From NCBI GenBank assembly GCA_013043945.1, contig JABEUW010000069.1, positions 1 to 5,323 on the forward strand: DNA of 5,323 bases, read 5' to 3'. Below, one piece after another: positions 1 to 5,323 of the stretch (positions are counted from its first letter, which is position 1; each line of letters begins with the position of its first letter). The translations under genes and the position numbers were made by a program. Source of the stretch: Vulcanimicrobiota bacterium. Its GTDB lineage: Bacteria; Vulcanimicrobiota; Vulcanimicrobiia; Vulcanimicrobiales; Vulcanimicrobiaceae. The notes beneath the pieces were generated by a model. The model searched no databases, was not told where the DNA came from, and was given only the letters and a program-made list of their open reading frames with translations.

Positions 1-351
1 CACCTGCGCGCCGGGCTCGACGCGCGCGGCGTTCTCTCCGCTACCGCGCTCGCGCACGCGAAGCATCGGCAGCGCGTGCGCGTTGGTGGATTGGTGATTA
101 CCCGGCAGCGCCCCGGCACCGCGAAGGGCTTCGTCTTTCTCACGCTCGAAGACGAGACGGGGCTCGTGAACGTTATCGTGCGCCCCGATCTCTACGAACG
201 CGCGAGCCGGGTTATCGCTACGAACGCGACCCTCATCGTCGCAGGAACGTTGCAAAAAGAGAGCGGTTGTATCGACGTGCTCGCCGCGGAGATCGAACCG
301 CTGGAGAGCGGGAAGATGCTCGCCGACGTTCGCGCGCATAACTTTCACTAG
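1..351 (+). CDS. dnaE2: Error-prone DNA polymerase DnaE2 (ImuC), C-terminal fragment
   Basis: The open frame enters from the left edge, so only the last 116 residues are present. They hold the end of the linker and the C-terminal OB-fold (nucleic-acid binding) domain of the DnaE2/ImuC branch of C-family DNA polymerases. Visible hallmarks are RVRVGGLVITRQRPGTAKGF (visible residues 25-44), the following FLTLEDETGLVNVIV strand pair (46-60), and a final HNFH that resembles the RDFH/RDFR ending common in DnaE2. The RQRPGTAKG signature and this ending favour DnaE2 over replicative DnaE1. DnaE2 family members do mutagenic translesion synthesis in the cytoplasm, usually with ImuB and ImuA in an SOS-induced cassette. 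Those partners, the polymerase active site and any LexA box would lie upstream, outside the window. No frameshift is seen. The downstream gene starts 58 bp after the stop. Confidence 0.9.
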   Translation, partial: HLRAGLDARGVLSATALAHAKHRQRVRVGGLVITRQRPGTAKGFVFLTLEDETGLVNVIVRPDLYERASRVIATNATLIVAGTLQKESGCIDVLAAEIEPLESGKMLADVRAHNFH

Positions 352-357
352 TCTTTC

Positions 358-386
358 CTTAAAATCGCCGAACGGCTCGCTAGGAT
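358..386 (+). promoter_or_regulatory. Possible weak sigma-70-like promoter ahead of the BON gene
   Basis: CTTAAA at 358-363 and TAGGAT at 381-386 are separated by 17 bp. They match the -35 and -10 consensus at 3 of 6 and 4 of 6 positions. A transcript starting about 7 nt downstream would have a leader of only about 17 nt, just enough for the ribosome binding site at 394-400. The stretch is AT-richer than its surroundings. This is a weak match, and the gene could instead be read from the dnaE2 transcript. Confidence 0.2.
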
Positions 387-393
387 AAGGCGT

Positions 394-400
394 GGAGGAG
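394..400 (+). promoter_or_regulatory. Ribosome binding site that sets the BON gene start
   Basis: GGAGGAG lies 9 nt before the ATG at 410, a near-consensus Shine-Dalgarno sequence at good spacing. It would overlap a GTG start at 392, so it argues that translation begins at ATG 410 and not at the longer alternative. Confidence 0.75.
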
Positions 401-409
401 AGCCTCACC

Positions 410-1063
410 ATGTCACAAGTTCATAACGAGAGCCTACGCGACGACGTGCTCGCCGAGTTGGATCTCGACCCGCGGATCGATGCACGACAGATCGGCGTCA
501 CCGCCGAGGACGGCGTCGTTACGCTCACCGGGAGCGTTGCCAGCTTTGCCGAGAAGTGGGCGGCGGAGGAAGCCGCGAAGCGCGTCAAAGGCGTGAAAGC
601 GGTCGCCGAGCGACTCGACGTCGATCTCCCGGCGATGCACGTGCGCGACGATACCGATATCGCTCACGAAGTCACCAATGCCATCGCTTGGAACGTCACG
701 CTGCCGAGCGATATTCGAGCGGTTGTCGAAGACGGGCACGTCACGCTGGAGGGTACCGTCGATTGGTACTATCAACGCGAGCGCGCCGCCGAAACGGTGC
801 GCAATCTCCGCGGCGTTCGTGGCGTAACGAACTATATCGCGCTTCGCCCGCGCATTTCTCCAGAGAACGTCGAAGCGACGATCAAGCGCGCCTTCCACCG
901 CCAAGCACAGCTCGATGCCGACAGGATCGACGTGCGCGTCACCGGCGGGAGAGTGATACTCAGCGGCAACGTTCACGGATGGTTCGAACGGAGTGAAGCC
1001 GTTCAAGCCGCGTGGTCGGTCCCCGGCGTCACCGAGGTCGACAACAAACTCGCGCTCGTCTGA
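410..1063 (+). CDS. Triple BON-domain protein, probably cytoplasmic
   Basis: A 217-residue protein made almost entirely of three tandem BON domains, at about residues 8-73, 84-146 and 152-217. Each shows the family pattern of an amphipathic helix, a short hydrophobic strand with a conserved Gly (GVVTLTGSV, 35-43; GHVTLEGTV, 109-117; GRVILSGNV, 180-188), a second helix, and a GV-x-x-V turn (GVKAV, GVRGV, GVTEV). BON domains occur in OsmY and in secretin- or channel-associated proteins, where they are thought to bind phospholipid or envelope components. There is no signal peptide or membrane helix here, so unlike OsmY it probably acts in the cytoplasm. ATG 410 is chosen over GTG 392 because of the Shine-Dalgarno at 394-400. 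It follows dnaE2 by 58 bp and converges on the minus-strand gene. A stress role is plausible from family members only; the exact function is unknown. Confidence 0.88.
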   Translation: MSQVHNESLRDDVLAELDLDPRIDARQIGVTAEDGVVTLTGSVASFAEKWAAEEAAKRVKGVKAVAERLDVDLPAMHVRDDTDIAHEVTNAIAWNVTLPSDIRAVVEDGHVTLEGTVDWYYQRERAAETVRNLRGVRGVTNYIALRPRISPENVEATIKRAFHRQAQLDADRIDVRVTGGRVILSGNVHGWFERSEAVQAAWSVPGVTEVDNKLALV

Positions 1064-1083
1064 CGACGGCGCGGCGCGAGGAC

Positions 1084-1142
1084 GCGCAACGTAGGCGTTT
1101 GCCGGCGGGAGGGGATACCATCCGGCGAATGCCTACGTGCGC
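1084..1142 (+). terminator. Long hairpin between convergent genes, possible terminator
   Basis: Left arm 1089-1105 pairs with right arm 1122-1138 over 17 consecutive positions. Fifteen are Watson-Crick pairs and two (1097:1130 and 1100:1127) become G-U wobbles in plus-strand RNA. Beyond one bulged A at 1088 the stem extends by four more GC pairs (1084-1087 with 1139-1142). The loop is 16 nt (1106-1121). In minus-strand RNA the same two positions are A-C mismatches, so the plus transcript folds better. The element lies just after the BON gene and reaches the stop codon of the opposing gene, which is where a terminator or 3'-end stabiliser would be expected. No U-run follows on either strand, so it is not a canonical intrinsic terminator. 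The hairpin is seen directly; its role is inferred. Confidence 0.5.
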
Positions 1143-1948
1143 TATACCGGGCGGTGGTTATAGATTTGCTGCATGAACGGCGTCAGATAGGTTCCGCGCG
1201 GCAGGCGATAGCCGGGTTGAGGATAGGGTACCGGCAAGCGGTGCGGGTATGGGCCGTGCGCGAGTTCGTCATGGTCGCGTGGGTAGCAGACCGGCCATGG
1301 AATCTCGCCTTTTTCGTTTCCGCCCTGTGAAAAGGCCGCCGCATAGCGCACGTAATAACAACTCAGCCCGCCGCTAAACCAGTGTTGCAACGGAAGAATA
1401 TAGGCCTCGGCGTAATCGGTGCGCGAGACGCCGCCGCTATCGACGATGCTGCGCTGGAAAGAGGAAGGATCGGGCGCGCTCGTCGCCATCGAGAGCGGCG
1501 CTCGGTTCGCATTGAGCCGTGCGGCCTCGCGTGCGAGTTGCGCTTCCTGCCTCGCGACGAACTGCTGCGCCGTGTCGAGGGAGGTGGTTGGTGGGGTGCG
1601 GCCATGCGGGCGCGAGCGACGCGGGCGCTTCGTGGGCCCCATCGTGCGAGGCGCCGCGGCAGGCTGGGCCTGCCGTGCGGGCTGTGGGGCTTGCTGCGAT
1701 TGCCGGGGGAGCGGCGGCGAGGCAGGCTGGGGCACCGTCTTCGGAGCGAGATGCTGCACCGTTGCCAGGGCGACGATCTGCGTCCTTTCGGCCTTCTGTT
1801 GCTGGAAATGCACGACGACGAAGCGTGCGACGAGGAAGAGGGCGAGCAGATGCATCGCGATGGCCCCGGCGACGGCCAGGGAGGCACGGCGGCGGCGGGC
1901 GGCCGGCAGATCGGCGGGCGTCGTCGGGCTAAAATAACTTCGGGGCAC
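1142..1948 (-). CDS. Single-pass membrane protein with TonB-like layout and unrecognised C-terminal domain
   Basis: A 268-residue protein from a proposed GTG start. In order: a short cytoplasmic N-terminus with four consecutive Arg (18-21); one membrane helix (about 23-48) carrying a His at 33; a Pro/Gln/Ala-rich linker (about 68-122) ending in a very basic patch (106-117); a charged, probably helical segment (126-147); and a C-terminal region (163-268) rich in Trp, Tyr and Pro. That region includes WFSGGLSCYYVRY (190-202), GEIPWPVCYP (214-223) and GYRLPRGTYLTPF. Its two Cys, 197 and 221, could form a disulfide if periplasmic. The layout, with His in the anchor, recalls TonB/TolA-type energy transducers, but the usual TonB C-terminal pattern is not seen. 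The frame stays open upstream to 2383, but that part overlaps two plus-strand genes and its codons just above 1948 look non-coding. No clear Shine-Dalgarno is seen; GTG 1987 or ATG 1855 are alternatives. Function unknown. Confidence 0.75.
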   Translation of the reverse strand: MPRSYFSPTTPADLPAARRRRASLAVAGAIAMHLLALFLVARFVVVHFQQQKAERTQIVALATVQHLAPKTVPQPASPPLPRQSQQAPQPARQAQPAAAPRTMGPTKRPRRSRPHGRTPPTTSLDTAQQFVARQEAQLAREAARLNANRAPLSMATSAPDPSSFQRSIVDSGGVSRTDYAEAYILPLQHWFSGGLSCYYVRYAAAFSQGGNEKGEIPWPVCYPRDHDELAHGPYPHRLPVPYPQPGYRLPRGTYLTPFMQQIYNHRPV

Positions 1949-1993
1949 CGATGCAGAGTAACACCGTATCCATAGCGAAACCTTCACGAAGCC
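1949..1993. promoter_or_regulatory. Divergent intergenic gap, presumed promoter region
   Basis: This 45-bp gap separates the minus-strand membrane protein from the plus-strand operon, so promoters for both directions must lie here or run into the coding ends. It is less GC-rich than its flanks. A short near-palindrome, CTTCACGAAG, occurs at 1982-1991 immediately before the ATG at 1994. I find no convincing -35/-10 pair on either strand and no Shine-Dalgarno for either start. The assignment rests on gene arrangement alone. Confidence 0.3.
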
Positions 1994-2236
1994 ATGAACG
2001 AGCAGAGTAATCAGGAACCGGGTTCGGAGATCGAAGCCGGAAGCGAGCGTTCTTCGATGAAGGGGGCGCTGATCTGGATCGGTGTTGCGGGTTTCGGCCT
2101 CGCCCTCACCGCAGTCGCCGCGCGCGTACTCTTCTTTCGTCGTCAGTCCGACCCGACCGGCCAACGTATACAAGCCTTGATCGACGAGGCGAACTCTCTG
2201 TTGAAGACGCTTGACGATCAAAGGAATAGCGCCTAA
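1994..2236 (+). CDS. Small single-pass membrane protein, first gene of the rlmD-gatCA run
   Basis: An 80-residue protein I do not recognise. It has an acidic, polar N-terminus (1-22, rich in Glu, Ser and Gln), Lys 23, one hydrophobic helix (about 24-48) closed by Arg-Arg at 49-50, then a 30-residue polar C-terminus. In that tail, residues 55-76 alternate hydrophobic and charged positions as in an amphipathic helix. The positive-inside rule suggests the C-terminus faces the cytoplasm. Codon choice resembles the neighbouring genes. No good Shine-Dalgarno precedes ATG 1994; an internal ATG at 2057 would give a shorter protein starting just before the membrane helix. The last 26 nt overlap the proposed rlmD start, suggesting translational coupling. 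The overlap and shared strand make it a likely operon partner of rlmD and gatCA, but nothing shows what it does. Confidence 0.65.
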   Translation: MNEQSNQEPGSEIEAGSERSSMKGALIWIGVAGFGLALTAVAARVLFFRRQSDPTGQRIQALIDEANSLLKTLDDQRNSA

Positions 2237-3704
2237 CCCGCCGCGCGTGCGCGTCGGGGACGAATTCGAACTGACCTTCCACGATCTGCTCGTCAACGGG
2301 CAAGGCGTAGGGAGACTCGGTTCTCTTGCTGTGTTCTGCTGGGGGCCGCTGCCGCAGGAACGAGCGCTCGTCCGCATCACCACCCTGAAAGCGCGCTACG
2401 CCGTGGCCACGCAGGTGCGCCTGCTCTCGGGCTCGCCGCATCGCGTGGTGCCGTTCTGCGCGGCCTTCGGAACCTGTGGCGGCTGCCAGGTGCAGCATAT
2501 GAGCTACCCCGCCCAGCTCTCCTGGAAGCGCGAGGTCGTTCACAACGCCCTTCGGCGCATCGGCGGGCTGCAGGGCGTCGACGTTCGCAACGTTGTTCCG
2601 TCTCCCCGTTCGCGCCGATATCGCAATAAAGTCGGGCTCGTCGTGGGCGGCGGCGAGCAATCCCCGCCGGGTCTTGGATTCTTCCGCCAACGGACGCACG
2701 AACTCGTCGAGATCGAGAGCTGTCCGATTCTCGTGCCGGAACTCGACGAGATCGTCGGACGTCTGAATTCGCTGCGCTTAGAGGATCGACTCGGAGAGCT
2801 CTATCGCGTCGCACGTCACTTCGTGGCGCGCGCCTCGGCGGCGCTCGGCGAGAGCGTCCTCTCCATTACGACCGATCGCGAATCGCCGATCGTCGCTCGG
2901 CTTGCCGGACAACTGCTCGAACGCTTGCCGAGGGTGCGCGGTATCGCCAATTCGTTCGATCCGGCGAGCGCGAACGCCGTGATGGGGCGCGAGCAGCGCA
3001 CGGTCGCCGGCAGCACGACGATCGAAGAGACGATCGCGGGCGTTCGCTATCGCGTCTCGCCGGAGTCGTTCTTTCAGGTCAATCCCGGTATCGTCGCCAA
3101 GATTTTCGCACTGATGCGCGGGGGGCTCGCGCAACCGCGAAAAATCGTCGATCTCTATTGCGGTGCCGGCACTTTTTCGCTCTACTTCGCTGCGGCCGGC
3201 AGCAGCGTACTGGGTATCGAAGAGAACCCGGCTGCGGTGCGCGAAGCCGAAGCAAACGCCGAACTCAACGGCTCGCAGGAGCGCGTGGAGTTTGTCGCAG
3301 CGCGTGTGGAGGAAGCGGTCGAGCGCCCCGAAATCGCGGCGCGCCTACGCGACGCCGAGATTCTCTTTCTCGATCCGCCGCGCAAGGGAAGCGACGAAGC
3401 GACCCTCGGAGCGGTCGTGCGTGCGCGGGTTCCAAACATCTGGTATCTCTCGTGCGATCCGGCAACGCTCGCCCGGGATTTAAAGTTCCTGACGTCCAAT
3501 GGCTACAACGTCGGAATCGTACAACCATTCGATATGTTTCCGCAGACGGGACACATCGAAACGCTCGTTACACTCTACTGTAACGCTCGCGAGATTCAAG
3601 CGGCGGTCGAGGCGGCATTCGCCGACACGCCCCCGCCGGAGTGGCCAGACGACGACCAATCCTCACCTACGGAGTACCCAGATTTTGTCATCCGAGAATC
3701 TTGA
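2211..3704 (+). CDS. rlmD: 23S rRNA (uracil-C5)-methyltransferase, RlmD/RumA family
   Basis: A 497-residue SAM-dependent RNA m5U methyltransferase; the E. coli enzyme RlmD acts on U1939 of 23S rRNA. An N-terminal TRAM RNA-binding domain spans about residues 13-71. Four Cys that match the family's 4Fe-4S ligands follow: C83, C89 and C92 in CAAFGTCGGC, and C171. The catalytic domain has FFQVNPG (287-293), SAM motif DLYCGAGTFSLYFA (314-327), DPPRKG (388-393), the nucleophile C415 in SCDPATLARDL, and a PQTGHIE motif (444-450) whose E450 corresponds to the general base. About 40 residues follow the last family motif as an acidic, Pro-rich tail that overlaps gatC. The start is uncertain: TTG 2211, inside the previous gene, is the most complete option; GTG 2247 would leave TRAM nearly intact. 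The family is certain. The exact target (U1939 versus U747 or both, as in RlmCD) is inferred. Confidence 0.92.
   Translation: MTIKGIAPNPPRVRVGDEFELTFHDLLVNGQGVGRLGSLAVFCWGPLPQERALVRITTLKARYAVATQVRLLSGSPHRVVPFCAAFGTCGGCQVQHMSYPAQLSWKREVVHNALRRIGGLQGVDVRNVVPSPRSRRYRNKVGLVVGGGEQSPPGLGFFRQRTHELVEIESCPILVPELDEIVGRLNSLRLEDRLGELYRVARHFVARASAALGESVLSITTDRESPIVARLAGQLLERLPRVRGIANSFDPASANAVMGREQRTVAGSTTIEETIAGVRYRVSPESFFQVNPGIVAKIFALMRGGLAQPRKIVDLYCGAGTFSLYFAAAGSSVLGIEENPAAVREAEANAELNGSQERVEFVAARVEEAVERPEIAARLRDAEILFLDPPRKGSDEATLGAVVRARVPNIWYLSCDPATLARDLKFLTSNGYNVGIVQPFDMFPQTGHIETLVTLYCNAREIQAAVEAAFADTPPPEWPDDDQSSPTEYPDFVIRES
3671..3674 (+). promoter_or_regulatory. Ribosome binding site supporting the TTG start of gatC
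   Basis: GGAG lies 10 nt upstream of TTG 3685, inside the 3' end of rlmD. No ATG or GTG occurs in the gatC frame near the point where homology to GatC begins, so this site decides the start. Confidence 0.55.
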
Positions 3705-3978
3705 TATCGCTTACGTAGCCAAATTGGCTCGCATCGCCCTCACCGAGGAGGAGGTCGCGCGCTTCGGCGCGCAGCTCGGCGATCTGCTCGGCCACGTCGT
3801 GACGCTCGCCGACCTCGATCTCGATAGTATCCCGGCGACCGCGCAGGTCGTGGAGTCGCGCAACGTCATGCGCGAAGATCTCGAGCGCCCGTCGCTCGAT
3901 CGTGAGGTCGTCCTCTCCGGAGCGCCGCAACGCCAAGGCGCCTTCGTTCGCGTGCCGCGTATTATCGGGCAGGCGTAG
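3685..3978 (+). CDS. gatC: Asp-tRNA(Asn)/Glu-tRNA(Gln) amidotransferase subunit C
   Basis: A 97-residue protein of the usual GatC length. GatC wraps around GatA and GatB and stabilises the GatCAB complex, which amidates Glu-tRNA(Gln) and/or Asp-tRNA(Asn) in the cytoplasm. Family features are the N-terminal helix VAKLARIALTEEEV (11-24), the helix FGAQLGDLLGHVVTL (27-41), the NVMREDLERPSLDRE segment (60-74), and the ending GAFVRVPRII (85-94). The chosen start is TTG 3685, giving MSSENLDIAYVAKL, with a GGAG site 10 nt upstream; the frame is open further upstream but only as a shadow of rlmD. The gene overlaps rlmD by 20 nt and stops 2 nt before gatA, consistent with coupled translation. Confidence 0.94.
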   Translation: MSSENLDIAYVAKLARIALTEEEVARFGAQLGDLLGHVVTLADLDLDSIPATAQVVESRNVMREDLERPSLDREVVLSGAPQRQGAFVRVPRIIGQA

Positions 3979-3980
3979 CG

Positions 3981-5323
3981 ATGTCGGCGAATATTTCCTC
4001 CGGCGCTGCGGAGGTCGCGCGTGCGGTGAACGCAGGCGAGTGTTCGGCGCGCGAAATGGTCGACGCGACTTTGGCACATATTGCGAGCGTCGAGCCGCAG
4101 GTCGGAGCCTATCTCAGCGTGCTCGAACGGCAGGCGCGCGAACGCGCCGACGCGCTCGATGCGCGCATCGCCGCTGGAGAGCGCTTCCCGCTCGCGGGCG
4201 TGCCGCTGGCGGTGAAAGATAATCTCGCGCTCGAAGGCACGGTGACGACCTGCGGCAGTAAAATGCTCGAGCGATGGGTCGCGCCGTACACGGCGAGCGC
4301 CGTGCAATCGATGCTTGCGGCGGGCGCAATTCCGGTCGGAAAAGCGAACATGGATGAGTTCGCAATGGGCTCGTCCTGCGAGAACAGCGCGCTCGGCGTC
4401 ACTCGCAATCCCTACGATCTCGAGCGCGTCCCGGGCGGTTCGAGCGGCGGCTCGGCGGCCTCCGTCGCAGCCTACGAAGCGACGATCGCTTTGGGGAGCG
4501 ATACCGGAGGCTCGATTCGCGAGCCTGCGGCGTTCTGCAATCTCGTCGGTTTCAAACCGACGTACGGGCGCATCTCGCGTTACGGGCTCATCGCCTTTGC
4601 CTCGAGTCTCGACCAGATCGGACCGTTGACGCGGAGCGTTGAGGATGCGGCGCTCGCGTACGATGCGATGGCCGGCTTCGACCCGATGGATTCGACCAGC
4701 GTCGACCGTGCCGTCGAACCGACCGCGAACGCCTTGCGCGAAGATCTCCGCGGCGTTCGGATCGGCGTCGTCAAACAGTTCGATACCCACAAACTCGGGA
4801 GCGATATCGACGATGTCTACGATCGCGCTTTGCACGATCTCGAAGCGCTCGGCGCCGAGATCGTCGAAGTCGAATTGCCGACCGCCGATTATGGCTTAGC
4901 GACCTATTACCTCATCGCACCGGCCGAGTGCAGTTCGAATCTCGCACGCTTCGACGGCGTTCGCTATGGGCTGCGCGTCGAGGGCGACGACGTCGCCGAG
5001 ATGAACGAGCGTTCGCGCGCCGCGGGATTCGGGCCGGAGGTGAAACGGCGCATTCTCATCGGCACCTACGCGCTCTCCAGCGGCTACTACGACGCCTATT
5101 ACGTCCGCGCGCAGAAAGCACGCACCCTCGTCGCGCGCGACTTTGCAAAAGCCTTTGAAACGTGCGACCTTATCGCCGCTCCGGCAACGAGCTCCCCTGC
5201 ATTCCGTTTTAAATCCAAGAGCGATCCCTACAGTATGTATCTGATGGACTACTACACGATCCCCATGTCGTTGGCGGGGCTGCCTGCATTGAGCGTTCCC
5301 TGCGGCTGGGTTACTCCCGAAGG
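3981..5323 (+). CDS. gatA: Asp-tRNA(Asn)/Glu-tRNA(Gln) amidotransferase subunit A, 3' end missing
   Basis: The frame runs from ATG 3981 to the window edge without a stop, giving 447 residues of an expected 480-490. GatA is the amidase-signature subunit that releases ammonia from glutamine for GatB. The catalytic triad is intact: K79 in GVPLAVKDN, the cis-Ser S154 in PGGSSGGSAAS, and nucleophile S178 in GSDTGGSIR, numbered as in the Staphylococcus aureus enzyme. GatA-specific stretches include MDEFAMGSSCENSALG (124-139), RYGLIAFASSLDQIGP (200-215), SSNLARFDGVRYG (318-330) and a C-terminal MDYYTIPMSLAGLPALSVPCG with D423 near the expected glutamine-binding Asp. The start follows the gatC stop by 2 nt, with a partial Shine-Dalgarno (AGG, 3971-3973) 7 nt upstream. 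At 181 and 187 it has Glu and Asn where GatA usually has Gln and Gly. gatB is probably next but lies outside the window. Confidence 0.96.
   Translation, partial: MSANISSGAAEVARAVNAGECSAREMVDATLAHIASVEPQVGAYLSVLERQARERADALDARIAAGERFPLAGVPLAVKDNLALEGTVTTCGSKMLERWVAPYTASAVQSMLAAGAIPVGKANMDEFAMGSSCENSALGVTRNPYDLERVPGGSSGGSAASVAAYEATIALGSDTGGSIREPAAFCNLVGFKPTYGRISRYGLIAFASSLDQIGPLTRSVEDAALAYDAMAGFDPMDSTSVDRAVEPTANALREDLRGVRIGVVKQFDTHKLGSDIDDVYDRALHDLEALGAEIVEVELPTADYGLATYYLIAPAECSSNLARFDGVRYGLRVEGDDVAEMNERSRAAGFGPEVKRRILIGTYALSSGYYDAYYVRAQKARTLVARDFAKAFETCDLIAAPATSSPAFRFKSKSDPYSMYLMDYYTIPMSLAGLPALSVPCGWVTPE

Noticed and set aside
357..390. CCTTA and TAAGG inverted pair flanking a GCC-GAAC-GGC mini-hairpin after dnaE2
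   Set aside because: The outer arms are only 5 bp with 24 nt between them and the inner stem is 3 bp, with no U-run; this is within chance expectation.
434..1006. 190-residue minus-strand open frame opposite the BON gene
   Set aside because: The plus strand encodes three clear BON domains with a good ribosome binding site; the antisense frame shows no family features.
1129..1176. Tiny 15-codon plus-strand frame starting in the hairpin, preceded by GGGAGGGG at 1107-1114
   Set aside because: The purine run is 14 nt from the ATG, too far for good initiation, and the frame is antisense to the end of another gene and sits in the hairpin arm.
1382..1975. Long plus-strand open frames opposite the minus-strand membrane protein
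   Set aside because: Their translations are Arg/Gly/Ala-rich with no domain pattern, while the minus frame has a membrane helix, linker and structured C-terminus with G/C-rich third positions. They are antisense shadows.
1949..2383. Upstream extension of the minus-strand membrane protein frame to a start at 2383
   Set aside because: It would overlap the small membrane protein and rlmD on the opposite strand, adds low-complexity sequence with no recognisable domain, and the codons just upstream of 1948 (cta, ata, cgg, tgt) look unlike the gene body.
2870..3030. Clustered CGATCG and GCGATC motifs in rlmD and elsewhere
   Set aside because: They follow from frequent Asp, Ile and Arg codons (gac/gat, atc, cgc) in this GC-rich genome and have no regular spacing.
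805..4757. Identical 15-mer TCTCCGCGGCGTTCG in the BON gene (near 806) and in gatA (near 4745)
   Set aside because: Both copies encode Leu-Arg-Gly-Val-Arg with preferred codons in the same kind of frame, so the match is explained by shared codon use and not by a repeat element.
3711..4835. 374-residue minus-strand open frame across gatC and gatA
   Set aside because: It lies opposite two unmistakable genes in GC-rich sequence where long antisense frames are common; its translation is charged and without motifs.

Overview
The window is a GC-rich bacterial chromosomal segment with dense housekeeping genes, short intergenic gaps and strong G/C preference at third codon positions. The gene content (error-prone DnaE2, a cytoplasmic BON protein, RlmD-type rRNA methyltransferase, GatCAB amidotransferase) fits a free-living bacterium that makes Asn-tRNA and/or Gln-tRNA by transamidation. 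The phylum cannot be fixed from the sequence. A lineage such as Eremiobacterota/Vulcanimicrobiota is a guess based only on overall style. No insertion sequence, phage gene, tRNA, rRNA or CRISPR array is visible.

Layout. Positions 1-351 (+) hold the C-terminal end of DnaE2, including its OB-fold domain. Positions 410-1063 (+) encode a 217-residue protein made of three BON domains, with a strong GGAGGAG ribosome binding site. Positions 1084-1142 form a long, nearly perfect hairpin between convergent genes. On the minus strand, 1948-1142 encodes a 268-residue single-pass membrane protein with a TonB-like layout (Arg-rich N-terminus, one membrane helix, Pro/Gln/Ala-rich linker) but a C-terminal domain I do not recognise. 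A 45-bp divergent gap (1949-1993) separates it from a plus-strand run: an 80-residue single-pass membrane protein (1994-2236), an RlmD-type 23S rRNA m5U methyltransferase (2211-3704), gatC (3685-3978) and gatA (3981 to the window end, incomplete).

The plus-strand run from 1994 looks like one operon. Genes overlap by 26 and 20 nt and then lie 2 nt apart, and two probable starts are TTG codons inside the preceding gene. It joins rRNA modification to tRNA-dependent amidation, both serving translation, behind a small membrane protein of unknown role. The least-explained elements are the minus-strand TonB-like protein, the small membrane protein and the hairpin. I see no clear new multi-gene defence or mobile system in this window.
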